A stretch of 14,226 nucleotides of DNA from Spirochaetales bacterium (GTDB lineage Bacteria > Spirochaetota > Spirochaetia > Treponematales > UBA12059): contig SPCK01000017.1 in the NCBI GenBank assembly GCA_004525355.1, positions 1 through 14,226 of the forward strand, read 5' to 3'. How positions within the stretch are numbered: the first letter of the stretch is position 1; every line of letters begins with the position of its first letter. The translations under genes were made by a program, and so were the position numbers. The notes under the pieces were generated by a model, which saw only the letters and a list, made by a program, of their open reading frames with translations, did no database searches and was not told the origin of the DNA. Shown piece after piece: positions 6,781 to 14,226 of this stretch.

Positions 6781-8331
6781 TCACTCCCACTCGATCGTTG
6801 CCGGAGGCTTGCTTGATACGTCGTACACGACGCGCCCGACGGCCTTGACCCTGTTGGTTATGGCCGCGGAAATCTCGAGCAGGTCCTTCATGTCGAATTC
6901 GTATACATCGGCTGTCATGCCGTCGCTGGACGCCACGGCCCTCAAGGCAACCGTCCAGCCATAGGTGCGTACGTCTCCGGCTACGCCCACCGAGCGTACG
7001 GGCAGGAGCACGCAGAACGCCTGCCAGATCCTGTCGTACAGGTCGCGGGTCCGCAGCTGGCGAAGAAACTCGTCGTCGGCAGCGCGAAGCACATCGCACT
7101 TCTCCTTGGTTACCTCTCCGAGCACGCGGACACCCAGGCCGGGCCCGGGAAAGGGATGCCGGCGCACAACCTTCTCGGCCACTCCGAGCTCGCGGCCAAG
7201 TTCGCGCACTTCGTCCTTGTACAACCGGTCCAGCGGTTCGATAATCCTGCCCTCGGCGCGCTTGCGCTCCACCAGCGGCGAGCGCACGTTATGGTGGCTC
7301 TTGATGACATGGGCCTTCTTGCCCACGCCCTTGCCCGATTCGATCAGGTCCGTGTACAGCGTTCCCTGAGCAAGGAAATAGTCGCCAAGGCCAAGCGAGT
7401 TCTCGGCCTTCTCCTGCACGCGAATGAAAAGGTCGCCGATTATATGGCGTTTTTCTTCCGGTTCATTGACGCCTGCAAGCGCGGACAGGAATTCGTCCTG
7501 GGCGTCGACCCTGTGCACATGTGTGGCGCCCAGCGAATGGAGCGTGCACATCACTTCGTCGCTCTCGCTTGTACGCATCAGCCCGGTATCGATATACATC
7601 AGGTGGACCTGCTCCTTCGGGAGGCAGGTCAGCAGCAAGGCACCCGCCACTGTCGAATCCACGCCGCCCGATATGAGGAGAAGCACCGGAGCGGACCCGA
7701 CGCGTTCCCGGATAATGGCGCGTTCGCGTTCGACGTAGTGCGTCATGGTCCAGGATTTCTCGCAAACGCAGATGTTCAGCGCGAAGTTCTCCAGGATCAG
7801 CGTCCCATGATCGCAGTGTGTCACCTCAGGATGGAACTGCACGCCGTGAAGCGGGAGGCTCTCATGCACGATGGCAGCGGGAATGCCGCTATCAGTCAAG
7901 GCTACGACACGGAACCCGCGGGCCACGGTCTCTATGGAATCGCCATGGCTCATCCAACTCTGGAATTCGCCGCTTATTCCATTGAAGAGCGGATCCGTCT
8001 CGACAAGGCGGACGGGAATGCGACCGTACTCCTCTTCCGGAAGCGCCTGGACCTTGCCGCCGAAATCCTGGGTCATGAGCTGTGCGCCGTAGCAGATGCC
8101 CAGTACCGGAAGGCCGCAGGAATATACCGCTGGATCGGGTGAGGGTGCTCCCGTCTCGTAGACGCTGAACGGAGATCCCGAAAGCACGATGCCCCGCACG
8201 CCACGCAGGACATCCTCGTCCAGTCGAGTTTCGCCTGGCTTGATTTCCGTATACACGCCCAGATCGCGAATGCGGCGCGCGATGAGCTGGGTGTACTGGC
8301 TGCCGAAATCGAGGATCAGTATCGTATCCAT
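6781..8331 (-). CDS. guaA: GMP synthase (glutamine-hydrolysing)
   Basis: A 516-residue two-domain enzyme of normal length that converts XMP, glutamine and ATP to GMP in the cytoplasm. The N-terminal class I glutamine amidotransferase shows GICYGAQ (nucleophile C80) and QFHPEV (H167, E169). The ATP-pyrophosphatase domain follows with the PP-loop SGGVDS (221-226). The C-terminal dimerisation domain ends KPPATIEWE, as usual. The ATG at 8331-8329 has AAGGA (8343-8339) 7 bases upstream. The start lies 16 bp inside the end of purA, so translation is probably coupled. It is the last gene of the purine operon, and its stop is only 2 bp from the stop of the convergent kamA remnant, leaving no room for a terminator between them. 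Confidence 0.99.
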   Translation of the reverse strand: MDTILILDFGSQYTQLIARRIRDLGVYTEIKPGETRLDEDVLRGVRGIVLSGSPFSVYETGAPSPDPAVYSCGLPVLGICYGAQLMTQDFGGKVQALPEEEYGRIPVRLVETDPLFNGISGEFQSWMSHGDSIETVARGFRVVALTDSGIPAAIVHESLPLHGVQFHPEVTHCDHGTLILENFALNICVCEKSWTMTHYVERERAIIRERVGSAPVLLLISGGVDSTVAGALLLTCLPKEQVHLMYIDTGLMRTSESDEVMCTLHSLGATHVHRVDAQDEFLSALAGVNEPEEKRHIIGDLFIRVQEKAENSLGLGDYFLAQGTLYTDLIESGKGVGKKAHVIKSHHNVRSPLVERKRAEGRIIEPLDRLYKDEVRELGRELGVAEKVVRRHPFPGPGLGVRVLGEVTKEKCDVLRAADDEFLRQLRTRDLYDRIWQAFCVLLPVRSVGVAGDVRTYGWTVALRAVASSDGMTADVYEFDMKDLLEISAAITNRVKAVGRVVYDVSSKPPATIEWE

Positions 8332-9545
8332 GGGCTTTTCCTTACGATGGTGCGCTCTCGTTCGTACCCGATCGATACGAGGTCGATAGCCGTTCCGGTA
8401 TATTCCTCGATGAAGGAAATGTAATCCTTGGCCTCGAGTGGCAGCTGGTCATATTCCTTGACGTCCGCGATTGAGCGTTTCCAGCCGCGAAAGCTTCGTA
8501 GTACCGGCTCGGCGTCTTCCAGGTCGCGTATCGCGGCCGGAAAGTATTCCAAGATCTTCCCCCGTACCCTGTAGGCCACGCAGGCCTCAAAACTGTCTAA
8601 TGTATCATACACGTCGAGGTGGGTCAGGATGAGCGAATCAATGGAATTGGCCAGGCATGCGTAGCGCAGCGCAACCAGGTCCAGGTAGCCACAACGCCGC
8701 GGCCTGCCGGTGGTTACGCCATATTCACGCCCGGTATCCCGGATGAACTGGCAAAGGGCAGATTGCGAATCCGTGTCGAACTCGGTAGGAAAGGGACCGT
8801 TGCCTACGCGAGTCGAGTAAGCCTTGAAAACGCCAAGCACCCTGTCCAGGCTACGCGGTCCCACACCGCCTTGTGCGGCAGCTCCCGCGGCGCCCGACAT
8901 GCCGCTGGATACGTAGGGATAGGTGCCGGCATCAAGGTCCAGCAGCGCTCCCTGGGCGCCCTCGAACAGGATATAGGAGTGCCTGTGGTGATACAGGTAA
9001 TCGGTCAGGTCGATGGCAAGCGGCGCCAGCCTGTCGACCCATGCGCGGATGAACTCGACATCGCCGGGCTCGAGGTTGGCGAGGCGATCCTCGTCGTACA
9101 GGTCCGCAAGGCGTACGCCGTCGCGCGACGCCTTCATTGAATACGTCACGCCGATGCCGCGCCCGGTCGTGCCAATGGGCTTGCGGCGGGCGGCCTCCAT
9201 CGTCTTGTCGATATCGCGGTACCGCGGCAATACGATGTGCGCACGGTCGCTGACCAGTACCCGCCCGTGCCAGTCGATACCCCGGGATTCAAGCATCTCA
9301 AGCTCGGCGAACATGGCTTCCGGATCGATGGCCATGCCGGTTCCCAGAATCACGGTTTTATCTGGATACAGGATGCCGGAGGGAATGAGGTGCAGGGCAA
9401 ATTGCTCGTTTCCGCGAACGATGGTGTGTCCCGCGTTGGCGCCGCCGGAAAAGCGAACGATGATCTGCGCCTCGGCAGCCAGATAATCCACCATCTTTCC
9501 CTTGCCCTCGTCGCCCCATTGGGCTCCAATCAATGCTACGTTCAT
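8316..9545 (-). CDS. purA: Adenylosuccinate synthetase
   Basis: A 409-residue cytoplasmic GTP-dependent ligase joining IMP and aspartate to adenylosuccinate, the first step toward AMP. It is slightly shorter than the common 425-430. Visible: the N-terminal P-loop GAQWGDEGKGK with the catalytic Asp12, GGANAGHTIV with His40, GTTGRGIGVTYS, RVGNGPFPTE, the TTGRPRRCGYLD stretch near the IMP and GTP pockets, and ILTHLDVYD near the nucleotide base site. The frame is open to 9677, but the ATG at 9545-9543 gives the standard MNVALIGAQWGDEGKGK start and has GAGGA (9557-9553) 7 bases upstream. That site overlaps the guaB stop. It starts 10 bp after guaB and overlaps guaA by 16 bp, so all three are probably translated from one message. 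Confidence 0.99.
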   Translation of the reverse strand: MNVALIGAQWGDEGKGKMVDYLAAEAQIIVRFSGGANAGHTIVRGNEQFALHLIPSGILYPDKTVILGTGMAIDPEAMFAELEMLESRGIDWHGRVLVSDRAHIVLPRYRDIDKTMEAARRKPIGTTGRGIGVTYSMKASRDGVRLADLYDEDRLANLEPGDVEFIRAWVDRLAPLAIDLTDYLYHHRHSYILFEGAQGALLDLDAGTYPYVSSGMSGAAGAAAQGGVGPRSLDRVLGVFKAYSTRVGNGPFPTEFDTDSQSALCQFIRDTGREYGVTTGRPRRCGYLDLVALRYACLANSIDSLILTHLDVYDTLDSFEACVAYRVRGKILEYFPAAIRDLEDAEPVLRSFRGWKRSIADVKEYDQLPLEAKDYISFIEEYTGTAIDLVSIGYERERTIVRKSPWIRY

Positions 9546-9555
9546 GGTCGCTTCC

Positions 9556-10995
9556 TCACTGCCTGGAATAGTTGGGGGCTTCCTGGGTAATGGCCACGTC
9601 GTGCGCATGGCTTTCCCGGAGGCCCGCGCTGGAAATGCGCGCGAATTGACGGTAACGGCGAAGGGCCTCGATGTCAACGCAACCGGTATAGCCCATGCCT
9701 TTCTGGAGGCCGGCCACGAGTTGGTGCAGGTAATCCTTTAGTTCACCCTTGTAGGGTACCCTACCCTCAATACCCTCGGGCACGGGGCTTTCATCCTTGG
9801 AAATCCCGTAACGGTCCCCCGATCCGGCCGCGATGGCACCCAGGGAACCCATGCCGCGGTATTCTTTGTAAATCCGGCCGTCATAAATTATTTCGCGACC
9901 GGGCGCTTCCTTCAGGCCGGCCAACAGGTTGCCGATCATGACGCAGGAGGCGCCTGCTCCGATAGCCTTGACCACGTCTCCCGAGAACTTGATCCCGCCG
10001 TCGGCTATGACAGGAATGCCGGACTTGTCCGCCTCTTCGGCGCAAGCCATGACGGCGCTGAACTGGGCCACGCCGATGCCGGCGACGACTCGCGTGGTGC
10101 AGATCGAACCGGGGCCAATCCCTACCTTGACTGCGTCCGCACCCGCGTCGATAAGCCGGCGCGCTCCGGCCGCGGTGGCCACGTTGCCGCCTATCACGGT
10201 TATGCCATAGCGGTTTTTAATATTCGCTATCGCCTCGATGACGCTCTTCGTATCGCCGTGGGCCGTATCCAGGACCACGAAATCGCATTTCGACTTGATC
10301 AGAAGCGGAACGCGCACATCGAAATCCTGGGGAGAAATGGCAGCGCCCACTACCAGCCGGCCAGACTTGTCCAGGGTGGCGTTCGGGTAGCGCTCATGCT
10401 TTTCCATATCCTTGACCGTGATCAGGCCACGCAGGTGTCCCTGTCCGTCGACGACCGGAAGCTTTTCTATCCGATGCTCGTCGAACTTTTCCCGGGCACT
10501 CGCCGGGGTCGGTTCTCCGTGTTCGGCCACGACGTTCGATGTCATCGCCTGGCTCACGAGGGCATCGTCCTCCTTGCGGAAGCGCAGGTCGCGCGACGTG
10601 ATGATGCCGACGAGCTTCCCTCCCGGACCGAGGACGGGAAGGCCGGAAACCCGGTATCGTTCCATTATCGCCCGCACGTCCCTCAGGGTACGGTCTGCCT
10701 CTATCGTAACGGGAGCCTCGATGATCCAGTTGAGGTAGCGCTTGACTCCCTCGACCTGCGCTGCCTGCTCCTCTGGGCGCAGGTTGCGGTGGATGACTCC
10801 AGCGCCTCCCTGCAAGGCCAGCGCGATCGCCATGCGTTCTTCGGTGACCGTGTCCATCGCAGCGCTTATTATTGGTACGTTGAGCATGATGTTGCCCGCT
10901 AGTCTCGTGCGCACGTCCGCGTCCCGGGGCAGGATCTCGGAATAGCCCGGTAGCAGGAGAACATCGTCATAGGACAGGGATTCGGGTATGGTCAT
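9556..10995 (-). CDS. guaB: IMP dehydrogenase
   Basis: A 479-residue enzyme oxidising IMP to XMP with NAD+, the committed step to GMP. The TIM barrel is split by a pair of CBS domains (about 93-200: [47 protein letters not shown]). The catalytic loop is [13 protein letters not shown] with Cys299, then [10 protein letters not shown] for the phosphate site, YRGMGSLGA, and the flap region [11 protein letters not shown]. The CBS domains are intact, so adenine and guanine nucleotide control is possible. The frame is open to 11061, but the ATG at 10995-10993 has a strong AAGGAGG (11007-11001) 5 bases upstream and gives the expected N-terminus. It follows purB after a 128-bp leader with hairpins. 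Confidence 0.99.
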   Translation of the reverse strand: MTIPESLSYDDVLLLPGYSEILPRDADVRTRLAGNIMLNVPIISAAMDTVTEERMAIALALQGGAGVIHRNLRPEEQAAQVEGVKRYLNWIIEAPVTIEADRTLRDVRAIMERYRVSGLPVLGPGGKLVGIITSRDLRFRKEDDALVSQAMTSNVVAEHGEPTPASAREKFDEHRIEKLPVVDGQGHLRGLITVKDMEKHERYPNATLDKSGRLVVGAAISPQDFDVRVPLLIKSKCDFVVLDTAHGDTKSVIEAIANIKNRYGITVIGGNVATAAGARRLIDAGADAVKVGIGPGSICTTRVVAGIGVAQFSAVMACAEEADKSGIPVIADGGIKFSGDVVKAIGAGASCVMIGNLLAGLKEAPGREIIYDGRIYKEYRGMGSLGAIAAGSGDRYGISKDESPVPEGIEGRVPYKGELKDYLHQLVAGLQKGMGYTGCVDIEALRRYRQFARISSAGLRESHAHDVAITQEAPNYSRQ

Positions 10996-11000
10996 GGGAG

Positions 11001-11007
11001 CCTCCTT
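11001..11007 (-). promoter_or_regulatory. Strong guaB ribosome binding site
   Basis: AAGGAGG, 5 bases before ATG 10995, is the strongest Shine-Dalgarno match in the window. It begins 2 bases after the GGATAC arm (minus strand 11042... pairing partner at 11015-11010) of a possible leader hairpin. Confidence 0.85.
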
Positions 11008-11009
11008 GC

Positions 11010-11055
11010 GTATCCATATCCGGAATATCGCCGACCGGATACGCGGCCGACCGCG
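11010..11055 (-). promoter_or_regulatory. guaB leader hairpins, possible alternative pairing
   Basis: In the message sense, CGCGG (11055-11051) can pair with CCGCG (11046-11042) around a 4-base loop. Next, TATCCGG (11041-11035) can pair with CCGGATA (11023-11017) around an 11-base loop. A competing pairing joins GTATCC (11042-11037) to GGATAC (11015-11010), which ends just before the AAGGAGG ribosome site. There is no T-run, so this is not a terminator. The arms are exact in the sequence; any regulatory use is inference. No known purine riboswitch was recognised. Confidence 0.4.
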
Positions 11056-11097
11056 GTTCAATCATGGCAGCGACCCGTCCGGCCGCAGAGCGGTACG

Positions 11098-11109
11098 CCC
11101 CTCGCGGGG
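11098..11109. other. Small GC hairpin after purB
   Basis: CCCC (11098-11101) and GGGG (11106-11109) flank a 4-base loop; on the minus strand the loop is GCGA, a GNRA tetraloop. It lies 14-25 bp past the purB stop. No T-run follows on the minus strand, so it may mark or protect a transcript end rather than terminate it. Confidence 0.25.
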
Positions 11110-11123
11110 AGCTTTTCGTCAGG

Positions 11124-12557
11124 CTATCTCGTCGCAGAGATCCGGTAGCGATCGGCGACGGTCCGGTATTTCACCGCGAGTGCCTTCGCCTTTTCCGACG
11201 CTCGCCCGCTATACAGCTCGGGAGCGGCGAAGAAGGCCTCGGGTTCTGGATAGCCAAGCTTCTCAAGCTCAGCGAATATCGCGCGTTGCGCGCTGTCGTT
11301 TCGCGCGAGAGCCTGCCCGAATGTCAGTCCGTCACGCTCCGCGGAAAGCGTGATGGAACGCACCACTTCATGAGCGTCCCGGATCCCGCTTTCAGCCAGC
11401 AGAATGTAGGCGGGCTCGGCAAGCACGCTTCCGCCGCCCGATCGAAGATTGGCGAGCATGCGATCGCGGTCGACGGAAAGCCCGCGCACCACCGACAGCA
11501 TGCGGTTGACCGCGGCGCAGAACCCGGCGATATACTCGGGGACGAAACGACCGCTGGCTGAATTGGTCAAGTCGCGTTGGTGCTCGGATATCTGGTCCAT
11601 GAAAAACGTTACCACGCGGGGAGAATACGCCTTCCACAGGCTCTTGACGTGTTCTGAATTCCAGGGATTGCGTTTTTGTGGCATGGTGGACGACCCTACC
11701 TGCCCCGCGCCGAAACCTTCGCGCACTTCGGCTATCTCCGAGCGCTGGAGATTCCGCAGGTCGTCGGCGAGGTTGGCCACGATGCCGAAGGCGGTATTGA
11801 GTTCCGTCAGCAGACGCAACAGGTATTCGGGCTCGACCAACTGGGTGGCATGTTCGCCGGGCGCGAGGCCGAGGTACTTCAGGTAGGCTTGTTCTATGGC
11901 TTCGGGATCGGTATAGCTCATGGACAGCGCATTGTACGAACCGGTTGCGCCGGCCAGCTTGCCCCGCAGGTCCCGAGCCTTGCCTTCGATTTCCGGAAGG
12001 CACTTACCCAGCCGCGCGACGTACTCTGCCATGGCGAAGCCGAACGTGATGGGAACTGCGTGCTGGCCGTGAGTGCGGCCGACTTGTGGCGTATCGGCTT
12101 CCCGCTCGGCCAGGGCGCACAGCTCGGCGACGAGGTCGGCCAGAAGCGGCAGGACCACGCGTAGCGTCACGTCGCGCAAGCGCGCGGCCTGGGCGGTATC
12201 CAGGATATCCACGCTCGTGGCGCCCAGGTGCACCAGAGGGGCTACTTCTTTGGGTACGAGTCGCTGCAGGACGTTCACAAGGGCACGGATATTGTGCCTC
12301 GTCGTCTCTTCCTCGGCATAAACATCAGTTGGATCGAGATGCTCGGCAGCGTTGTCAAGAGTCTCCAGGATTGCCGGGCCGGCCTTGGATCGCGCAGACA
12401 GGTGCGCCTTGACCAGTGCCACTTCCGCCCGCGCGCAATAGCGTATCGCGGCATCTTCCGACAAGTAGTCGGCCAATGCTTCGAACAGCTTTTCGTTGGA
12501 AGCCCAGTATCGATGATCGAGGGGGGAGAGATTACGGAATATGTCTCGGGATTGCAT
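11124..12557 (-). CDS. purB: Adenylosuccinate lyase
   Basis: A 477-residue member of the fumarase/aspartase superfamily, slightly longer than many PurBs (430-460). It splits adenylosuccinate to AMP and fumarate and also acts on SAICAR in purine synthesis. It forms homotetramers with shared active sites. Visible: SPLDHRYW at the N-terminus, HLGATSVDILDT (110-121), the catalytic-base region RTHGQHAVPIT (161-171), and the superfamily signature GSSTMPQKRNP (288-298). The ATG at 12557-12555 gives a normal N-terminus, yet no Shine-Dalgarno site precedes it. Instead a TATAAC hexamer ends 5 bases upstream, suggesting a leaderless message. It is first of purB-guaB-purA-guaA and divergent from the hexosaminidase gene. 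Confidence 0.98.
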   Translation of the reverse strand: MQSRDIFRNLSPLDHRYWASNEKLFEALADYLSEDAAIRYCARAEVALVKAHLSARSKAGPAILETLDNAAEHLDPTDVYAEEETTRHNIRALVNVLQRLVPKEVAPLVHLGATSVDILDTAQAARLRDVTLRVVLPLLADLVAELCALAEREADTPQVGRTHGQHAVPITFGFAMAEYVARLGKCLPEIEGKARDLRGKLAGATGSYNALSMSYTDPEAIEQAYLKYLGLAPGEHATQLVEPEYLLRLLTELNTAFGIVANLADDLRNLQRSEIAEVREGFGAGQVGSSTMPQKRNPWNSEHVKSLWKAYSPRVVTFFMDQISEHQRDLTNSASGRFVPEYIAGFCAAVNRMLSVVRGLSVDRDRMLANLRSGGGSVLAEPAYILLAESGIRDAHEVVRSITLSAERDGLTFGQALARNDSAQRAIFAELEKLGYPEPEAFFAAPELYSGRASEKAKALAVKYRTVADRYRISATR

Positions 12558-12562
12558 GGCCG

Positions 12563-12592
12563 GTTATACAATGGAATGGAACGATGGAGCAA
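12563..12592 (-). promoter_or_regulatory. Possible purB promoter (leaderless)
   Basis: TATAAC (12568-12563) matches 5 of 6 bases of the -10 consensus and ends 5 bases before the purB ATG. TTGCTC (12592-12587) sits 18 bases upstream and keeps only the TTG. The start would fall at or next to the A of the ATG. Confidence 0.45.
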
Positions 12593-12695
12593 TACCCGAC
12601 TGAAAGAAAAACCGGTTCACTCATGCACATCAGCGCGCTTCGCCGCCAATCCGGTGCTCGTGCGACGAATTGACGCAGCATACGCGCGCTCATCC

Positions 12696-12724
12696 TTGAC
12701 AGACGTCGCTCAGGCCGATTCAAT
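12696..12724 (+). promoter_or_regulatory. Possible hexosaminidase promoter (leaderless)
   Basis: A perfect -35 TTGACA (12696-12701), a 17-base spacer and TTCAAT (12719-12724, 4 of 6 matches) end 6 bases before the ATG at 12731. The expected start, 7 bases past the -10, is the A of the ATG. Confidence 0.5.
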
Positions 12725-12730
12725 GAGTGC

Positions 12731-14226
12731 ATGCCTACTTTTACCCGTCCCCAGGTCCCCGACGCCGGGTTGATACCCCGACCACGGTTATTTTCTCATG
12801 CATCCGGCGCGTTCAAGCCGCGCGCAAATACGACGCTGTCGACGGACCCGTCCTTCGCAGCCGAGGCGGACTGGGCCGTGACCGCCCTCTCCTACGCGTT
12901 CTCGGTTCCGTTCACGGCAGCGCTCGCGGGCAAGGGAGACGTCAGGGTCACCAAGGTAGCCGGACTGGGGCCGGAAGATTACAGGCTTGACATCCGTTCT
13001 GGTTCGATTCGGGCCGAGGCGTCGGAACCTGCCGGCGCGTTCTACGCGCTCCAGACGCTCAGGAGCCTCGGCATGATAAACGGCGACCGCGCACCCGCCT
13101 GCCACATCGAAGATGGTCCGCGCTTTGGGTATCGCGGTTACTTGCTTGATACGGTTCGCAATTATTTCGATCCCACGTTCATCAAGCGCTTCATCGACCT
13201 GGCTGCGCTGCACAAGCTGAACAGGTTTCACTGGCACCTGACGGATGATCAAGGCTGGCGCCTGCCGGTACCCGGTCATCCTGAGCTGACCGATATCGGT
13301 GCCCGCAAGGTTGATCGGCGCTACCTGCCGCATGTCGAGAGAACGTTGTTCTACAGCGAGGAGACTATTCGGGATATCGTCACCTACGCCGGACAGCGCC
13401 ATGTAACGGTCATACCGGAAATCGAGATGCCAGGCCATTCACTTGCTCTACTGTCCGCCCATCCCGAGCTGTCGTGCATCGGGGGAAGCTTTGAACCCGA
13501 GGACCGCTTCGGTGTTTTTGCCGATGTACTGTGTGCCGGTAACGACGCGGTTTTCGAGTTGCTTGGCGAGATTCTGGACCAGTGCGTCAAGCTGTTCCCA
13601 GGCAAGGTGATCCACTTCGGAGGCGACGAGGTGCCGACCGAGCGATGGGCGGCCTGCCCTCGCTGCCTCGCGCGCATCGCGGGTGAAGGCTTGGCCGATG
13701 CGACCGCACTGCAAGGCTGGTTTACCCGCAAGGTGGTCGATTTACTTCGCAGCCGCGGCAGGATGGCCGCCGGCTGGGACGAAATTCTGGAAAGCAAAGC
13801 GCCCGAAGATGTGATCGTATTGGCGTGGCGAAGCGCCGAGGCCGGCCTGATGGCCGCGCGCCTGGGGCATGGCGTTGTCATGTGCCCGGGCTCCCGGGCA
13901 TGCTACCTGGATTACAAACATCTGGATGTACCCGACGAGCCTGGCCACCTCGGCGTCAGCACGGTCCGGAATTCATACGAGTTCGAGCCGCTGCAGGGCT
14001 TTGATGAAAGCGCTGCGCGGAATGTCCTGGGCATCCAGGGCAACCTCTGGACTGAGATAATGTACTTCGGCAGGCAGGTCGAATATATGGCTTTTCCCCG
14101 CCTGTCGGCCATAGCCGAGACCGGGTGGACGCCCCATGAACGGAAGTCGTGGGAGAGTTTCTCCGCGCGCCTTCCGTACTGGGGACGGGTGATGGATCGA
14201 TACGATGTCGCAAGATACCGGGGCCC
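12731..14226 (+). CDS. Beta-N-acetylhexosaminidase, glycoside hydrolase family 20 (partial, C-terminus cut)
   Basis: About 498 residues are in view and the frame is open at the right edge. GH20 enzymes release terminal GlcNAc or GalNAc by substrate-assisted catalysis. The N-terminal GH20b-type domain (about 13-130) begins GLIPRPRLFSH and includes AFYALQTLRSL. The catalytic barrel then shows GYRGYLLDTVRNYF, HWHLTDDQGWRL (167-178), IPEIEMPGHS, the catalytic pair in HFGGDEVP (D299, E300), AGWDEIL (W349) and GIQGNLWTE (W440, E442). All key residues are present. The ATG at 12731 is the first start after an in-frame stop (12671-12673). There is no signal peptide, so the enzyme is predicted cytoplasmic and may act on imported chitobiose-type or cell-wall sugars. 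No sugar genes are in view to name the substrate. Confidence 0.96.
   Translation, partial: MPTFTRPQVPDAGLIPRPRLFSHASGAFKPRANTTLSTDPSFAAEADWAVTALSYAFSVPFTAALAGKGDVRVTKVAGLGPEDYRLDIRSGSIRAEASEPAGAFYALQTLRSLGMINGDRAPACHIEDGPRFGYRGYLLDTVRNYFDPTFIKRFIDLAALHKLNRFHWHLTDDQGWRLPVPGHPELTDIGARKVDRRYLPHVERTLFYSEETIRDIVTYAGQRHVTVIPEIEMPGHSLALLSAHPELSCIGGSFEPEDRFGVFADVLCAGNDAVFELLGEILDQCVKLFPGKVIHFGGDEVPTERWAACPRCLARIAGEGLADATALQGWFTRKVVDLLRSRGRMAAGWDEILESKAPEDVIVLAWRSAEAGLMAARLGHGVVMCPGSRACYLDYKHLDVPDEPGHLGVSTVRNSYEFEPLQGFDESAARNVLGIQGNLWTEIMYFGRQVEYMAFPRLSAIAETGWTPHERKSWESFSARLPYWGRVMDRYDVARYRG

Noticed and set aside
7156..8142. 328-codon open frame on the plus strand opposite guaA
   Set aside because: Antisense shadow of guaA, no recognisable family, and guaA is complete on the other strand.
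11098..11116. Plus-strand hairpin followed by TTTT as an intrinsic terminator
   Set aside because: The stem has only 4 pairs, the T-run is 4 bases and no plus-strand gene ends here; it is antisense to the purB-guaB spacer.
12584..12673. 29-codon open frame in the purB-hexosaminidase gap
   Set aside because: No ribosome site, no recognisable product, and it overlaps the purB promoter region.

Overview
The window reads as ordinary chromosome from a fairly GC-rich bacterium, most likely a spirochaete of the Treponema/Spirochaeta type. That guess rests on the gene mixture: a FapA/DUF342 protein, an ArgR repressor, a lysine 2,3-aminomutase-type radical SAM gene, a small DUF3783-like protein and a cytoplasmic-looking GH20 hexosaminidase. 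It is recognition by eye, not a database result. I see no phage, transposon, CRISPR array, rRNA or tRNA.

Layout. Positions 1-3500 are a minus-strand unit, clpB then tatD (8-bp overlap), then a gene cut by the left edge that may encode an exported protein. A divergent gap (3501-3663) separates clpB from a 73-codon plus-strand gene with a DUF3783-like sequence. This gene converges on argR (3945-4436, minus). argR is divergent from fapA (4532-5995, plus). Directly behind fapA is a broken kamA-type gene (about 6013-6778) with no usable start, an apparent internal deletion, and a further gap plus frame change. It ends 2 bp from the end of the purine block.

Positions 6781-12557 (minus) carry purB, guaB, purA and guaA in order of transcription. 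Together they form the complete branch from IMP to AMP (PurA, PurB) and to GMP (GuaB, GuaA). guaB-purA-guaA are tightly packed (10-bp gap, then 16-bp overlap), each with a Shine-Dalgarno site. purB is separated from guaB by a 128-bp leader with several possible hairpins. A divergent gap (12558-12730) leads to a GH20 beta-N-acetylhexosaminidase gene that runs off the right edge.

The most interesting signals are small. (1) Three genes at the front of transcription units (the DUF3783-like gene, purB and the hexosaminidase) lack a Shine-Dalgarno site and have a -10-like hexamer ending 5-6 bases before the start codon, as expected for leaderless mRNAs; genes inside the purine operon and clpB have clear Shine-Dalgarno sites. 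(2) The kamA remnant has lost internal segments while keeping its cofactor and substrate residues. (3) The guaB leader has two 5' arms or arm parts able to pair with the same stretch just before the ribosome site. (4) ArgR has Gln in place of the first Asp of its arginine-binding pair. I found no convincing new multi-gene system here.
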